This document shows positions 23,326-37,231 of a stretch of DNA of 64,000 bases, in pieces. Numbering within the stretch: the first letter of the stretch is position 1; the number at the start of each line of letters is the position of its first letter. Made by a program: the position numbers and the translations under genes. This stretch comes from Hyperoodon ampullatus. Lineage: Eukaryota > Chordata > Mammalia > Artiodactyla > Ziphiidae. The DNA lies in the NCBI GenBank assembly GCA_949752795.1, contig CATKHW010000375.1, forward strand, positions 248,001 through 312,000, given 5' to 3'. Below the pieces are notes generated by a model. The model did no database searches. It was not told where the DNA came from and saw only the letters and a list, made by a program, of their open reading frames with translations.

Positions 23326-25059
23326 GTCCCTTTCACTGAGTAAGGTGTATGTCTTGTCTATTCCATAGTTGGTTTTTGGAACGGTACCTGTGCTTATATC
23401 AAACTCTGGTTTTATGCATCACCCCACCTCTCCTTCCCCCTTAAGCAGGCATAAGAGTGTTTTCTAAATGTGAGACACTGTTCTCTTTCCTAACTCAGTT
23501 CAAGTTTAGCCATGTTTACAGGATCTTCATAAGTGATATCTTATGATAAGTTTCTTTTTCTCTGTGACTTATTTCACTTAGAATCATCGTACCTGAATCC
23601 ACCCATTTTGCTGCTACTGGTCTTATGACATTGATTTCATGGCTGAGGGATATTCCATCGTACGTAAGTACCACAATTTTTTGAACCATTTTTATATTTC
23701 CTGGGATATTTAAGTTGTACCCAAGTTGAGGTCCTTGTAAGCAGTGCAGCCCTAAATTTTGGGGTGGCTCTGTCTTATTGATTTTCAGTTTTCCCAAGGT
23801 ATATTCCGTAGACTGGAAGTGCCCTTGGCTCTGTAGCTCTGTTCTTTACTTGTTTTAGGGAACCCAATGTACTCCTCCAGAGAGGCAGTTGGCAATTTAC
23901 ATCCCACCCATCAGCATAACAAGGCTCCCTGTTCTCCAGTGCCTGTCTTGCCTTTCTGGTTTTTACACATTTTGTGGATGTCCCTTTTGACCGGTGGGAA
24001 GTGATACTTCTTTGTAGTGCAGATTTGCATTGCCCGCTTGCTTGCTTGGCCAAAAAGGGCGTATGCATTTTCTCCTGATTCAGGAGAAAACGCATACGCC
24101 CTTTTTGGCCAAGTGCATCATTGTCGAAGTTGTGCCCCTCTTCCTGTGCTTTAAATGCGATTCCAACGTACCTCATGAAATCTGTTTCCTGCTATTCTGC
24201 CTCGCTTTCAAGTCCGCCTTGTTGCCTTCCCTCAACAGATTTTTGGACGATAGTTGTCCTTTATTACTCGGCCAGTTTGTGAATTGCTGTGCCCCTGAGC
24301 TCCATTTTTCAACTCGTTTTTGGTGAGCTGACCGCACGTCCAAAATTTTGGTACAGGACCTATACTAGTTCCCGGTGGGTGGCTGAGACTTTGGTTAATT
24401 CTTCTTCCTGCCGGGAAATTACAGTGATATGTGCCCGTCCAAATGCCTAACAGCTACTCTCTCATTGGTTCTCCCTCTTCCCTTTCATCCTCTGCCAAAT
24501 TGGCAACCTGTGCGAACCAGGAGGTTAAAGGGGCTGTCTCTCCAAGTTGGGAGGTTGATAGTAAAGCAGATGGAAAGTCAAACTGGAGCACCAGAAGAGG
24601 GACTATTCGTTGAGTTTTAGAAACCTTTCGTATTCACAGTGTGTCCGTTCTCTAGGTTTCCCGTACATGTTATAGCTGTAGTAATATTCCCTTCAACCTG
24701 GAGAGTTGGGACCCATGGAATGGGTGCCAGACATTTGTTCTTTAAAGGGTCTGCATTTGCTCACCCAATCTCACCAATCCTCTCAGTCCCAAGTGTCCAG
24801 CCTTATGCCACATCCAGCTGTCATTGTAGATAGGGTCATTCCAGGTTTCATCAGAGACCATGAAGGAATTGTAAAGAATATCCCAGTTTTTTTGTTTTGT
24901 TTTTGAAATTCCTTTTTATAGTGGGTTTGAGCTGATTCTCGCTGCCATGTTTATGCCAGTCTAGACACACTTGATTCCCTTAAGGAGACATATCAATACA
25001 TAGGTTTTAAGATTCTTACTAGTCAGATATATTCCTCTGCGGGAAATATGGCGTTTTGA
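23326..25059 (+). repeat. Array 2 unit 4
   Basis: Shortest copy (1734 bp) because the palindrome centre is deleted. It shares private variants with unit 5 (ACCCAATGTACTCC, CCGCACGTCC, ATACTAGTTCCC), so the two are a recent single-unit duplication. Confidence 0.93.
24045..24113. repeat. Palindrome with central deletion, unit 4 (69 bp)
   Basis: Five bases are lost from the exact centre (CCTGATTCAGG instead of CCTGAATATATTCAGG), plus one left-arm change. Confidence 0.87.
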
Positions 25060-26798
25060 GTCCCTTTCACTGAGGAAGGTGTAGGTCTTGTCTATTCCAT
25101 AGCTGGTTTTTGGAAAGGTACCTGTGCTTATATCAAACTCTGGTTTTATGCATCACCCCACCTCTCCTTCCCCCTTAAGCAGGCATAAGAGTGTTTTCTA
25201 AATGTGAGACACTGTTCTCTTTCCTAACTCAGTTCAAGTGTAGCCATGTTTACAGGATCTTCATAAGTGATATCTTATGATAAGTTGCTTTTTCTGTGTG
25301 ACTTATTACACTTAGAATCATCGTACCTGAATCCACCCGTTTTGCTGCTACTGGTCTTATGACATTGATTTCATGGCTGAGGGATATTCCATCGTACGTA
25401 AGTACCACAATTTTTTGAACCATTTTTATATTTCCTGGGATATTTAAGTTGTACCCAAGTTGAGGTCCTTGTAAGCAGTGCAGCCCTAAATATTGGGGTG
25501 GCTCTGTCGTATTGATTTTCAGTTTTCCCAAGGTATATTCCGTAGACTGGAAGTGCCCTTGGCTCTGTAGCTCTGTTCTTTACTTGTTTTAGGGAACCCA
25601 ATGTACTCCTCCAGAGAGGCAGTTGGCAATTTACATCCCGCCCATCAGCATAACAAGGCTCCCTGTTCTCCAGTGCCTGTCTTGCCTTTCTGGTTTTTAC
25701 ACATTTTGTGGATGTCCCTTTTGACCGGTGGGAAGTGATACTTCTTTGTAGTGCAGATTTGCATTGCCCGCTTGCTTGCTTGGCCAATAAGGGCGTATGC
25801 ATTTTCTCCTGAATATATTCAGGAGAAAACGCATACGCCCTTTTTGGCCAAGTGCATCATTGTCGAAGTTGTGCCCCTCTTCCTGTGCTTTAAAGGCGAT
25901 TCCAACGTACCTCTTGAAATCTGTTTCCTGCTATTCTGCCTCGCTTTCAAGTCCGCCTCGTTGCCTTCCCTCAACAGATTTTTGGACGATAGTTGTCCTT
26001 TATTACTCGGCCAGTTTGTGAATTGCTGTGCCCCTGAGCTCCATTTTTCAACTCGTTTTTGGTGAGCTGACCGCACGTCCAAAATTTTGGTACAGGACCT
26101 ATACTAGTTCCCGGTGGGTGGCTGAGACTTTGGTTAATTCTTCTTCCTGCCGGGAAATTACAGTGATATGTGCCCGTCCAAATGCCTAACAGCTACTCTC
26201 TCATTGGTTCTCCCTCTTCCCTTTCATCCTCAGCCAAATTGGCAACCTGTGCGAACCAGGAGGTTAAAGGGGCTGTCTCTCCAAGTTGGGAGGTTGATAG
26301 TAAAGCAGATGGAAAGTCAAACCGGAGCACCAGGAGAGGGACTATTCGTTGAGTTTTAGAAACCTTTCGTATTCACTGTGTGTCCGTTCTCTAGGTTTCC
26401 CGTACATGTTATAGCTGTAGTAATATTCCCTTCAACCTGGAGAGTTGGGACCCATGGAATGGGTGCCATGCATTATTGCTTTAAAGGGTCTGCATTTGCT
26501 CACCCAATCTCACCAATCCTCTCAGTCCCAAGTGTCCATCCTTATGCCACATCCAGCTGTCATTTTAGATAGGGTCATTCAAGGTTTCATCAGAGACCCT
26601 GAAGGAATTGTAAAGAATTTCCCAGTTTTTTTGTTTTGTTTTTGAAATTCCTTTTTATAGTGGGTTTGAGCTGATTCTCGCTGCCATGTTTATGCCAGTC
26701 TAGATACACTTGATTCCCTTACGGAGACATATCAATACATAGGTTTTAAGATTCTTACTAGTCAGATATATTCCTCTGCGGGAAATATGGGGTTTTGA
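25060..26798 (+). repeat. Array 2 unit 5
   Basis: Sister of unit 4 with the palindrome centre intact, so the deletion in unit 4 followed the duplication. Confidence 0.93.
25779..25852. repeat. 74-bp palindrome, unit 5
   Basis: Two left-arm changes (CCAATAAGG, TGCATTTT). Confidence 0.83.
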
Positions 26799-28537
26799 GT
26801 CCCTTTCACTGAGGAAGGTGTAGGTCTTGTCTATTCCATAGTTGGTTTTTGGAACGGTACCTGTGCTTATATCAAACTCTGGTTTTATGCATCACCCCAC
26901 CTCTCCTTCCCCCTTAAACAGGCATAAGAGTGTTTTCTAAATGTGAGACACTGTTCTCTTTCCTAACTCAGTTCAAGTGTAGCCATGTTTACAGGATCTT
27001 CATAAGTGATATCTTATGATAAGTTTCTTTTTCTGTGTGACTTATTTCACTTAGAATCATCGTACCTGAATCCACCCATTTTGCTGCTACTGGTCTTATG
27101 ACATTGATTTCATGGCTGAGGGATATTCCATCGTACGTAAGTACCATAATTTTTTGAACCATGTTTATATATTCTGGGATACTTAAGGTGTATCCAAGTT
27201 GAGGTCCTTGTATGCAGTGCAGCCTTAAATTTTGGGGTGGCTCTGTCTTATTGATTTTCAGTTTTCCCAAGGTATATTCCCTAGACTGGTAGTGCCCTTG
27301 GCTCTGTAGCTCTGTTCTTTACTTGTTTTAGGGAACAGAATGCACTCCTCCAGAGAGGCAGTTGGCAATTTACATCCCGCCCATCAGCATAACAAGGCTC
27401 CCTGTACTCCAGGGCCTGTCTTGCCTTTCTTGTTCTTACACATTTTGTGGATGTCCCTTTTGACCGGTGGGAAGTGATACTACTTTGTAGTGCAGATTTG
27501 TATTACCCGCTTGCTTGCTTGGCCAAAAAGGTCGTATGCGTTTTCTCCTGAATATATTCAGGAGAAAACGCATACGCCCTTATTGGCCAAGTGCAGCATT
27601 GTCGAAGTTGTGCCCCTCTTCCTGTGCTTTAAAGGCGATTCCAACGTACCTCTTGAAATCTGTTTCCTGCTATTCTGCCTCGCTTTCAAGTCCGCCTCGT
27701 TGCCTTCCCTCAACAGATTTTTGGACGATAGTTGTCCTTTATTACTCGGCCAGTTTGTGAATTGCTGTGCCCCTGAGCTCCATTTTTCAACTCGTTTTTG
27801 GTGAGCTGACCGCAAGTCCAAAATTTTGGTTCAGGACCTATACTGGTTCCCGGTGGGTGGCTGAGAATTTGGTTAATTCTTCTTCCTGCCGGGAAATTAC
27901 AGTGATATGTGCCCGTCCAAATGCCTAACAGCTACTCACTCATTGGTTCTCCCTCTTCCCTTTCATCCTCTGCCAAATTGGCAACCTGTGCGAAGCAAGA
28001 GGTTAAAGGGGCTGTCTCTCCAAGTTGGGAGGTTGATAGTAAAGCAGCCGGAAAGTCAATCCGGAGCACCAGGAGAGGGTTTATTCGTTGAGTTTTAGAA
28101 CCCTTTCGTATTCACAGTGTGTCCGTTCTCTAGGTTTCCCGCACATGTTATAGCTGTAGTAATATTCCCTTCAACCTGGAGAGTTGGGACCCATGGAATG
28201 GGTGCCATGCATTATTGCTTTAAAGGGTCTGCATTTGCTCACCCAATCTCACCAATCCTCTCAGTCCCAAGTGTCCCTCCTTATGCCACATCCAGCTGTC
28301 GTTGTAGATAGGGTCATTCCAGCTTTCATCAGAGACCCTGAAGGAATTGTAAAGAATTTCCCAGTTTTTTTGTTTTGTTTTTGAAATTCCTTTTTATAGT
28401 GGGTTTGAGCTGATTCTCGCTGCCATGTTTATGCCAGTCTAGACACACTTGATTCCTTTACGGAGACATATCAATACATAGGTTTTAAGATTCTTACTAG
28501 TCAGATATTTTCCTCTGCGGGAAATATGGGGTTTTGA
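26799..28537 (+). repeat. Array 2 unit 6 (transition to core)
   Basis: Keeps GAGGAAGG at its start but already has the core variants ATGTTTATAT and TTGTTCTTACAC. Confidence 0.93.
27518..27591. repeat. 74-bp palindrome, unit 6
   Basis: One change in each arm. Confidence 0.83.
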
Positions 28538-30275
28538 GTCCCTTTCACTGAGGACGGTGTAGGTCTTGTCTATTCCGTAGTTGGTTTTTGGAACGGTACC
28601 TGTGCTTATATCAAACTCTGGTTTTATGCATCACCCCACCTCTCCTTCCCCCTTAAGCAGGTATAAGAGTGTTTTCTAAATGTGAGACACTGTTCTCTTT
28701 CCTAACTCAGTTCAAGTGTAGCCATGTTTACAGGATCTTCATATGTGATATCTTATGATAAGTTTCTTTTTCTGTGTGACTTATTTCACTTAGAATCATC
28801 GTACCTGAATCCACCCATTTTGCTGCTACTGGTCTTATGACATTGATTTCATGGCTGAGGGATATTCCATCGTACGTAAGTACCACAATTTTTTGAACCA
28901 TGTTTATATTTTCTGGGATACTTAAGGTGTATCCAAGTTGAGGTCCTTGTAAGCAGTGCAGCCCTAAATTTTGGGGTGGCTCTGTCTTATTGATTTTCAG
29001 TTTTCCCAAGGTATATTCCCTAGACTGGTAGTGCCCTTGGCTCTGTAGCTCTGTTCTTTACTTTTTTAGGGAACAGAATGCACTCCTCCAGAGAGGCAGT
29101 TGGCAATTTACATCCCGCCCATCAGCATAACAAGGCTCCCTGTTCTCCAGGGCCTGTCTTGCCTTTCTTGTTCTTACACATTTTGTGGATGTCCCCTTTG
29201 ACCGGTGGGAAGTGATACTTCTTTGTAGTGCAGATTTGCATTGCCCGCTTGCTTGCTTGGCCAAAAAGGGCGTATGCGTTTTCTCCTGAATATATTCAGG
29301 AGAAAACGCATACGCCCTTTTTGGCCAAGTGCATCATTGTCGAAGTTGTGCCCCTCTTCCTGTGCTTTAAAGGCGATTCCAACGTACCTCTTGAAATCTG
29401 TTTCCTGCTATTCTGCCTCGCTTTCAAGTCCGCCTCGTTGCCTTCCCTCAACAGATTTTTGGACGATAGTTGTCCTTTATTACTCGGCCAGTTTGTGAAT
29501 TGCTGTGCCCCTGAGCACCATTTTTCAACTCGTTTTTGGTGAGCTGACCGCAAGTCCAAAATTTTGGTTCAGGACCTATACTGGTTCCCGGTGTTTGGCT
29601 GAGAATTTGGTTAATTCTTCTTCCTGCCGGGAAATTACAGTGATATGTGCCCGTCCAAATGCCTAACAGCTACTCTCTCATTGGTTCTCCCTCTTCCCTT
29701 TCATCCTCTGCCAAATTGGCAACCTGTGCGAACCAAGAGGTTAAAGGGGCTGTCTCTCCAAGTTGGGAGGTTGATAGTAAAGTAGACGGAAAGTCAAACT
29801 GGAGCACCAGGAGAGGGACTATTCGTTGAGTTTTAGAAACCTTTCGTATTCACAGTGTGTCCGTTCTCTAGGTTTCCCGCACATGTTATATCTGTAGTAA
29901 TATTCCCTTCAACCTGGAGAGTTCGGACCCATGGAATGGGTGCCATGCATTATTGCTTTAAAGGGTGTGCATTTGCTCACCCAATCTCACCAATCATCTC
30001 AGTCCCAACTGTCCCTCCTTATGCCACATCCAGCTGTCATTGTAGATAGGGTCATTCCAGCTTTCATCAGAGACCCTGAAGGAATTGTAAAGAATTTCCC
30101 AGTTTTTTTGTTTTGTTTTTGAAATTCCTTTTTATAGTGGGTTTGAGCTGATTCTCGCTGCCATGTTTATGCCAGTCTAGACACACTTGATTCCCTTACG
30201 GAGACATATCAATACATAGGTTTTAAGATTCTTACTAGTCAGATATTTTCCTCTGCGGGAAATATGGGGTTTTGA
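28538..30275 (+). repeat. Array 2 unit 7 (core)
   Basis: First unit with the core marker GAGGACGG; contains a perfect 74-bp palindrome. Confidence 0.94.
29256..29329. repeat. Perfect 74-bp palindrome, unit 7
   Basis: All 37 base pairs match. Confidence 0.9.
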
Positions 30276-32014
30276 GTCCCTTTCACTGAGGACGGTGTAG
30301 GTCTTGTCTATTCCATAGTTGGTTTTTGGAACGGTACCTGTGCTTATATCAAACTCTGGTTTTATGCATCACCCCACCTCTCCTTCCCCCTTAAGCAGGT
30401 ATAAGAGTGTTTTCTAAATGTGAGACACTGTTCTCTTTCCTAACTCAGTTCAAGTGTAGCCATGTTTACAGGATCTTCATAAGTGATATCTTATGATAAG
30501 TTTCTTTTTCTGTGTGACTTATTTCACTTAGAATCATCGTACCTGAATCCACCCATTTTGCTGCTACTGGTCTTATGACATTGATTTCATGGCTGAGGGA
30601 TATTCCATCGTACGTAAGTACCACAATTTTTTGAACCATGTTTATATTTTCTGGGATACTTAAGGTGTATCCAAGTTGAGGTCCTTGTATGCAGTGCAGC
30701 CCTAAATTTTGGGGTGGCTCTGTCTTATTGATTTTCAGTTTTCCCAAGGTATATTCCCTAGACTGGTAGTGCCCTTGGCTCTGTAGCTCTGTTCTTTACT
30801 TGTTTTAGGGAACAGAATGCACTCCTCCAGAGAGGCAGTTGGCAATTTACATCCCGCCCATCAGCATAACAAGGCTCCCTGTTCTCCAGGGCCTGTCTTG
30901 CCTTTCTTGTTCTTACACATTTTGTGGATGTCCCTTTTGACTGGTGGGAAGTGATACTTCTTTGTAGTGCAGATTTGCATTGCCCGCTTGCTTGCTTGGC
31001 CAAAAAGGGCGTATGCGTTTTCTCCTGAATATATTCAGGAGAAAACGCATACGCCCTTTTTGGCCAAGTGCATCATTGTCGAAGTTGTGCCCCTCTTCCT
31101 GTGCTTTAAAGGCGATTCCAACGTACCTCTTGAAATCTGTTTCCTGCTATTCTGCCTCGCTTTCAAGTCCGCCTCGTTGCCTTCCCTCAACAGATTTTTG
31201 GACGATAGTTGTCCTTTATTACTCGGCCAGTTTGTGAATTGCTGTGCCCCTGAGCTCCATTTTTCAACTCGTTTTTGGTGAGCTGACCGCAAGTCCAAAA
31301 TTTTGGTTCAGGACCTATACTGGTTCCCGGTGGGTGGCTGAGAATTTGGTTAATTCTTCTTCCTGCCGGGAAATTACAGTGATATGTGCCCGTCCAAATG
31401 CCTAACAGCTACTCTCTCATTGGTTCTCCCTCTTCCCTTTCATCCTCTGCCAAATTGGCAACCTGTGCGAACCAAGAGGTTAAAGGGGCTGTCTCTCCAA
31501 GTTGGGAGGTTGATAGTAAAGCAGACGGAAAGTCAAACCGGAGCACCAGGAGAGGGACTATGCGTTGAGTTTTAGAAACCTTTCCTATTCACAGTGTGTC
31601 CGTACTCTAGGTTTCCTGCACATGTTATAGCTGTAGTAATATTCCCTTCAACCTGGAGAGCTCGGACCCATGGAATGGGTGCCATGCATTATTGCTTTAA
31701 AGGGTGTGCATTTGCTCACCCAATCTCACCAATCATCTCAGTCCCAAGTGTCCCTCCTTATGCCACATCCAGCTGTCGTTGTAGATAGGGTCATTCCAGA
31801 TTTCATCAGAGACCCTGAAGGAATTGTAAAGAATTTCCCAGTTTTTTTGTTTTGTTTTTGAAATTCCTTTTTATAGTGGGTTTGAGCTGATTCTCGCTGC
31901 CATGTTTATGCCAGTCTAGACACACTTGTTTCCCTTACGGAGACATATCAATACATAGGTTTTAAGATTCTTACTAGTCAGATATTTTCCTCTGCGGGAA
32001 ATATGGGGTTTTGA
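30276..32014 (+). repeat. Array 2 unit 8 (core)
   Basis: Core type, with a perfect palindrome. Shares GAGTTCGGACCC with later core units. Confidence 0.94.
30995..31068. repeat. Perfect 74-bp palindrome, unit 8
   Basis: All 37 base pairs match; identical to unit 7. Confidence 0.9.
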
Positions 32015-33753
32015 GTCCCTTTCACTGAGGACGGTGTAGGTCTTGTCTATTCCATAGTTGGTTTTTGGAACGGTACCTGTGCTTATATCAAACTCTGGTT
32101 TTATGCATCACCCCACCTCTCCTTCCCCCTTAAGCAGGTATAAGAGTGTTTTCTAAATGTGAGACACTGTTCTCTTTCCTAACTCAGTTCAAGTGTAGCC
32201 ATGTTTACAGGATCTTCATAAGTGATATCTTATGATAAGTTTCTTTTTCTGTGTGACTTATTTCACTTAGAATCATCGTACCTGAATCCACCCATTTTGC
32301 TGCTACTGGTCTTATGACATTGATTTCATGGCTGAGGGATATTCCATCGTACGTAAGTACCACAATTTTTTGAACCATGTTTATATTTTCTGGGATACTT
32401 AAGGTGTATCCAAGTTGAGGTCCTTGTATGCAGTGCAGCCCTAAATTTTGGGGTGGCTCTGTCTTATTGATTTTCAGTTTTCCCAAGGTATATTCCCTAG
32501 ACTGGTAGTGCCCTTGGCTCTGTAGCTCTGTTCTTTACTTGTTTTAGGGAACAGAATGCACTCTTCCAGAGAGGCAGTTGGCAATTTACATCCCGCCCAT
32601 CAGCATAACAAGGCTCCCTGTTCTCCAGGGCCTGTCTTGCCTTTCTTGTTCTTACACATTTTGTGGATGTCCCTTTTGACCGGTGGGAAGTGGTACTTCT
32701 TTGTAGTGCAGATTTGCATTGCCCGCTTGCTTGCTTAGCCAAAAAGGGCTTATGCGTTTTCTCCTGAATATATTCAGGAGAAAACGCATACGCCCTTTTT
32801 GGCCAAGTGCATCATTGTCGAAGTTGTGCCCCTCTTCCTGTGCTTTAAAGGCGATTCCAACGTACCTCTTGAAATCTGTTTCCTGCTATTCTGCCTCGCT
32901 TTCAAGTCCGCCTCGTTGCCTTCCCTCAACAGATTTTTGGACGATAGTTGTCCTTTATTACTCGGCCAGTTTGTGAATTGCTGTGCCCCTGAGCTCCATT
33001 TTTCAACTCGTTTTTGGTGAGCTGACCGCAAGTCCAAAATTTAGGCTCAGGACCTATACTGGTTCCCGGTGGGTGGCTGAGAATTTGGTTAATTCTTCTT
33101 CCTGCCGGGAAATTACAGTGATATGTGCCCGTCCAAATGCCTAACAGCTACTCTCTCATTGGTTCTCCCTCTTCCCTTTCATCCTCTGCCAAATTGGCAA
33201 CCTGTGCGAACCAAGAGGTTAAAGGGGCTGTCTCTCCAAGTTGGGAGGTTGATAGTAAAGCAGACGGAAAGTCAAACCGGAGCAACAGGAGTGGGACTAT
33301 CCGTTGAGTTTTAGAAACCTTTCGTATTCACAGTGTGTCCGTTCTCTAGGTTTCCCGCACATGTTATAGCTGTAGTAATATTCCCTTCAACCGGGAGAGT
33401 TGGGACCCATGGAATGGGTGCCATGCATTATTGCTTTAAAGGGTGTGCATTTGCTCACCCAATCTCACCAATCGTCTCAGTCCCAAGTGTCCCTCCTTAT
33501 GCCACATTCTGCTGTCGTTGTAGATAGGGTCATTCCAGCTTTCATCAGAGACCCTGAAGGAATTGTAAAGAATTTCCCAGTTTTTTTGTTTTGTTTTTGA
33601 AATTCCTTTTTATAGTGGGTTTGAGCTGATTCTCGCTGCCATGTTTATGCCAGTCTAGACACACTTGATTCCCTTACGGAGACATATCAATACATAGGTT
33701 TTAAGATTCTTACTAGTCAGATATTTTCCTCTGCGGGAAATATGGGGTTTTGA
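32015..33753 (+). repeat. Array 2 unit 9 (core)
   Basis: Core type; last unit that starts TTTCACTGAGGACGG. Confidence 0.94.
32734..32807. repeat. 74-bp palindrome, unit 9
   Basis: Two left-arm changes (CTTAGCC, GGGCTTATG). Confidence 0.83.
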
Positions 33754-35492
33754 GTCCCTTTCGCTGAGGACGGTGTAGGTCTTGTCTATTCCATAGTTGG
33801 TTTTTGGAACAGTACCTGTGCTTATATCAAACTCTGGTTTTATGCATCACCCCACCTCTCCTTCCCCCTTAAGCAGGTATAAGAGTGTTTTCTAAATGTG
33901 AGACACTGTTCTCTTTCCTAACTCAGTTCAAGTGTAGCCATGTTTACAGGATCTTCATAAGTGATATCTTATGATAAGTTTCTTTTTCTGTGTGACTTAT
34001 TTCACTTAGAATCATCGTACCTGAATCCACCCATTTTGCTGCTACTGGTCTTATGACATTGATTTCATGGCTGAGGGATATTCCATCGTACGTAAGTACC
34101 ACAATTTTTTGAACCATGTTTATATTTTCTGGGATACTTAAGGTGTATCCAAGTTGAGGTCCTTGTATGCAGTGCAGCCCTAAATTTTGGGGTGGCTCTG
34201 TCTTATTGATTTTCAGTTTTCCCAAGGTATATTCCCTAGACTGGTAGTGCCCTTGGCTCTGTAGCTCTGTTCTTTACTTGTTTTAGGGAACAGAATGCAC
34301 TCCTCCAGAGAGGCAGTTGGCAATTTACATCCCGCCCATCAGCATAACAAGGCTCCCTGTTCTCCAGGGCCTGTCTTGCCTTTCTTGTTCTTACACATTT
34401 TGTGGATGTCCCTTTTGACCGGTGGGAAGTGATACTTCTTTGTAGTGCAGATTTGCATTACCCGCTTGCTTGCTTGGCCAAAAAGGGCGTATGCGTTTTC
34501 TCCTGAATATATTCAGGAGAAAACGCATACGCCCTTTATGGCCAAATGCATCATTGTCAAAGTTGTGCCCCTCATCCTGTGCTTTAAAGGCGATTCCAAC
34601 GTACCTCTTGAAATCTGTTTCCTGCTATTCTGCCTCGCTTTCAAGTCCGCCTCGTTGCCTTCCCTCAACAGATTTTTGGACGATAGTTGTCCTTTATTAC
34701 TCGGCCAGTTTGTGAATTGCTGTGCCCCTGAGCTCCATTTTTCAACTCGTTTTTGGTGAGCTGACCGCAAGTCCAAAATTTTGGTTCAGGACCTATACTG
34801 GTTCCCGGTGGGTGGCTGAGAATTTGGTTAATTCTTCTTCCTGCCGGGAAATTACAGTGATATGTGCCCGTCCAAATGCCTAACAGCTACTCTCTCATTG
34901 GTTCTCCCTCTTCCCTTTCATCCTCTGCCAAATTGGCAACCTGTGCGAACCAAGAGGTTAAAGGGGCTGTCTCTCCAAGTTGGGAGGTTGATAGTAAAGC
35001 AGATGGAAAGTCAAACCGGAGCACCAGGGGAGGGACTATGCGTTGAGTTTTAGAAACCTTTCTTATTCACAGTGTGTCCATTCTCTAGGTTTCCCGCACA
35101 TGTTATAGCTGTAGTAATATTCCCTTCAACCTGGAGAGTTCGGACCCATGGAATGGGTGCCATGCATTATTGCTTTAAAGGGTCTGCATTTGCTCACCCA
35201 ATCTCACCAATCGTCTCAGTCCCAAGTGTCCCTCCTTATGCCACATCCAGCTGTCGTTGTAGATAGGGTCATTCCAGCCTTCATCAGAGACCCTGAAGGA
35301 ATTGTAAAGAATTTCCCAGTTTTTTTGTTTTGTTTTTGAAATTCCTTTTTATAGTGGGTTTGAGCTGATTCTCGCTGCCATGTTTATGCCAGTCTAGACA
35401 CACTTGATTCCCTTACAGAGACATATCAATACATAGGTTTTAAGATTCTTACTAGTCAGATATTTTCCTCTGCGGGAAATATGGGGTTTTGA
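33754..35492 (+). repeat. Array 2 unit 10 (core)
   Basis: First unit with the TTTCGCTGAGGACGG start that marks units 10-15. Confidence 0.94.
34473..34546. repeat. 74-bp palindrome, unit 10
   Basis: Two right-arm changes (CCCTTTATGG and the last base). Confidence 0.83.
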
Positions 35493-37231
35493 GTCCCTTT
35501 CGCTGAGGACGGTGTAGGTCTTGTCTATTCCATAGTTGGTTTTTGGAACGGTACCTGTGCTTATATCAAACTCTGGTTTTATGCATCACCCCACCTCTCC
35601 TTCCCCCTTAAGCAGGTATAAGAGTGTTTTCTAAATGTGAGACACTGTTCTCTTTCCTAACTCAGTTCAAGTGTAGCCATGTTTACAGGATCTTCATAAG
35701 TGATATCTTATGATAAGTTTCTTTTTCTGTGTGACTTATTTCACTTAGAATCATCGTACCTGAATCCACCCATTTTGCTGCTACTGGTCTTATGACATTG
35801 ATTTCATGGCTGAGGGATATTCCATCGTACGTAAGTACCACAATTTTTTGAACCATGTTTATATTTTCTGGGATACTTAAGGTGTATCCAAGTTGAGGTC
35901 CTTGTATGCAGTGCAGCCCTAAATTTTGGGGTGGCTCTGTCTTATTGATTTTCAGTTTTCCCAAGGTATATTCCCTAGACTGGTAGTGCCCTTGGCTCTG
36001 TAGCTCTGTTCTTTACTTGTTTTAGGGAACAGAATGCACTCCTCCAGAGAGGCAGTTGGCAATTTACATCCCGCCCATCAGCATAACAAGGCTCCCTGTT
36101 CTCCAGGGCCTGTCTTGCCTTTCTTGTTCTTACACATTTTGTGGATGTCCCTTTTGACCGGTGGGAAGTGATACTTCTTTGTAGTGCAGATTTGCATTAC
36201 CCGCTTGCTTGCTTGGCCAAAAAGGGCGTATGCGTTTTCTCCTGAATATATTCAGGAGAAAACACATACGCCCTTTTTGGCCAAGTGCATCATTGTCGAA
36301 GTTGTGCCCCTCTTCCTGTGCTTTAAAGGCGATTCCAACGTACCTCTTGAAATCTGTTTCCTGCTATTCTGCCTCGCTTTCAAGTCCGCCTCGTTGCCTT
36401 CCCTCAACAGATTTTTGGACGATAGTTGTCCTTTATTACTAGGCCAGTTTGTGAATTGCTGTGCCCCTGAGCTCCATTTTTCAACTCGTTTTTGGTGAGC
36501 TGACCGCAAGTCCAAAATTTTGGTTCAGGACCTATACTGGTTCCCGGTGGGTGGCTGAGAATTTGGTTAATTCTTCTTCCTGCCGGGAAATTACAGTGAT
36601 ATGTGCCCGTCCAAATGCCTAACAGCTACTCTCTCATTGGTTCTCCCTCTTCCCTTTCATCCTCTGCCAAATTGGCAACCTGTGCGAACCAAGAGGTTAA
36701 AGGGGCTGTCTCTCCAAGTTGGGAGGTTGATAGTAAAGCAGACGGAAAGTCAAACCGGAGCACCAGGAGAGGGACTATTCGTTGAGTTTTAGAAACCTTT
36801 CGTATTCACAGTGTGTCCGTTCTCTAGGTTTCCCGCACATGTTATAGCTGTAGTAATATTCCCTTCAACCTGGAGAGTTCGGACCCATGGAATGGGTGCC
36901 ATGCATTATTGCTTTAAAGGGTCTGCATTTGCTCACCCAATCTCACCAATCGTCTCAGTCCCAAGTGTCCCTCCTTATGCCACATCCAGCTGTCATTGTA
37001 GATAGGGTCATTCCAGCTTTCATCAGAGACCCTGAAGGAATTGTAAAGAATTTCCCAGTTTTTTTGTTTTGTTTTTGAAATTCCTTTTTATAGTGGGTTT
37101 GAGCTGATTCTCGCTGCCATGTTTATGCCAGTCTAGACACACTTGATTCCCTTATGGAGACATATCAATACATAGGTTTTAAGATTCTTACTAGTCAGAT
37201 ATTTTCCTCTGCGGGAAATATGGGGTTTTGA
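35493..37231 (+). repeat. Array 2 unit 11 (core)
   Basis: Core type, 1739 bp, almost identical to unit 10. Confidence 0.94.
36212..36285. repeat. 74-bp palindrome, unit 11
   Basis: One right-arm change (AAAACACAT). Confidence 0.86.
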
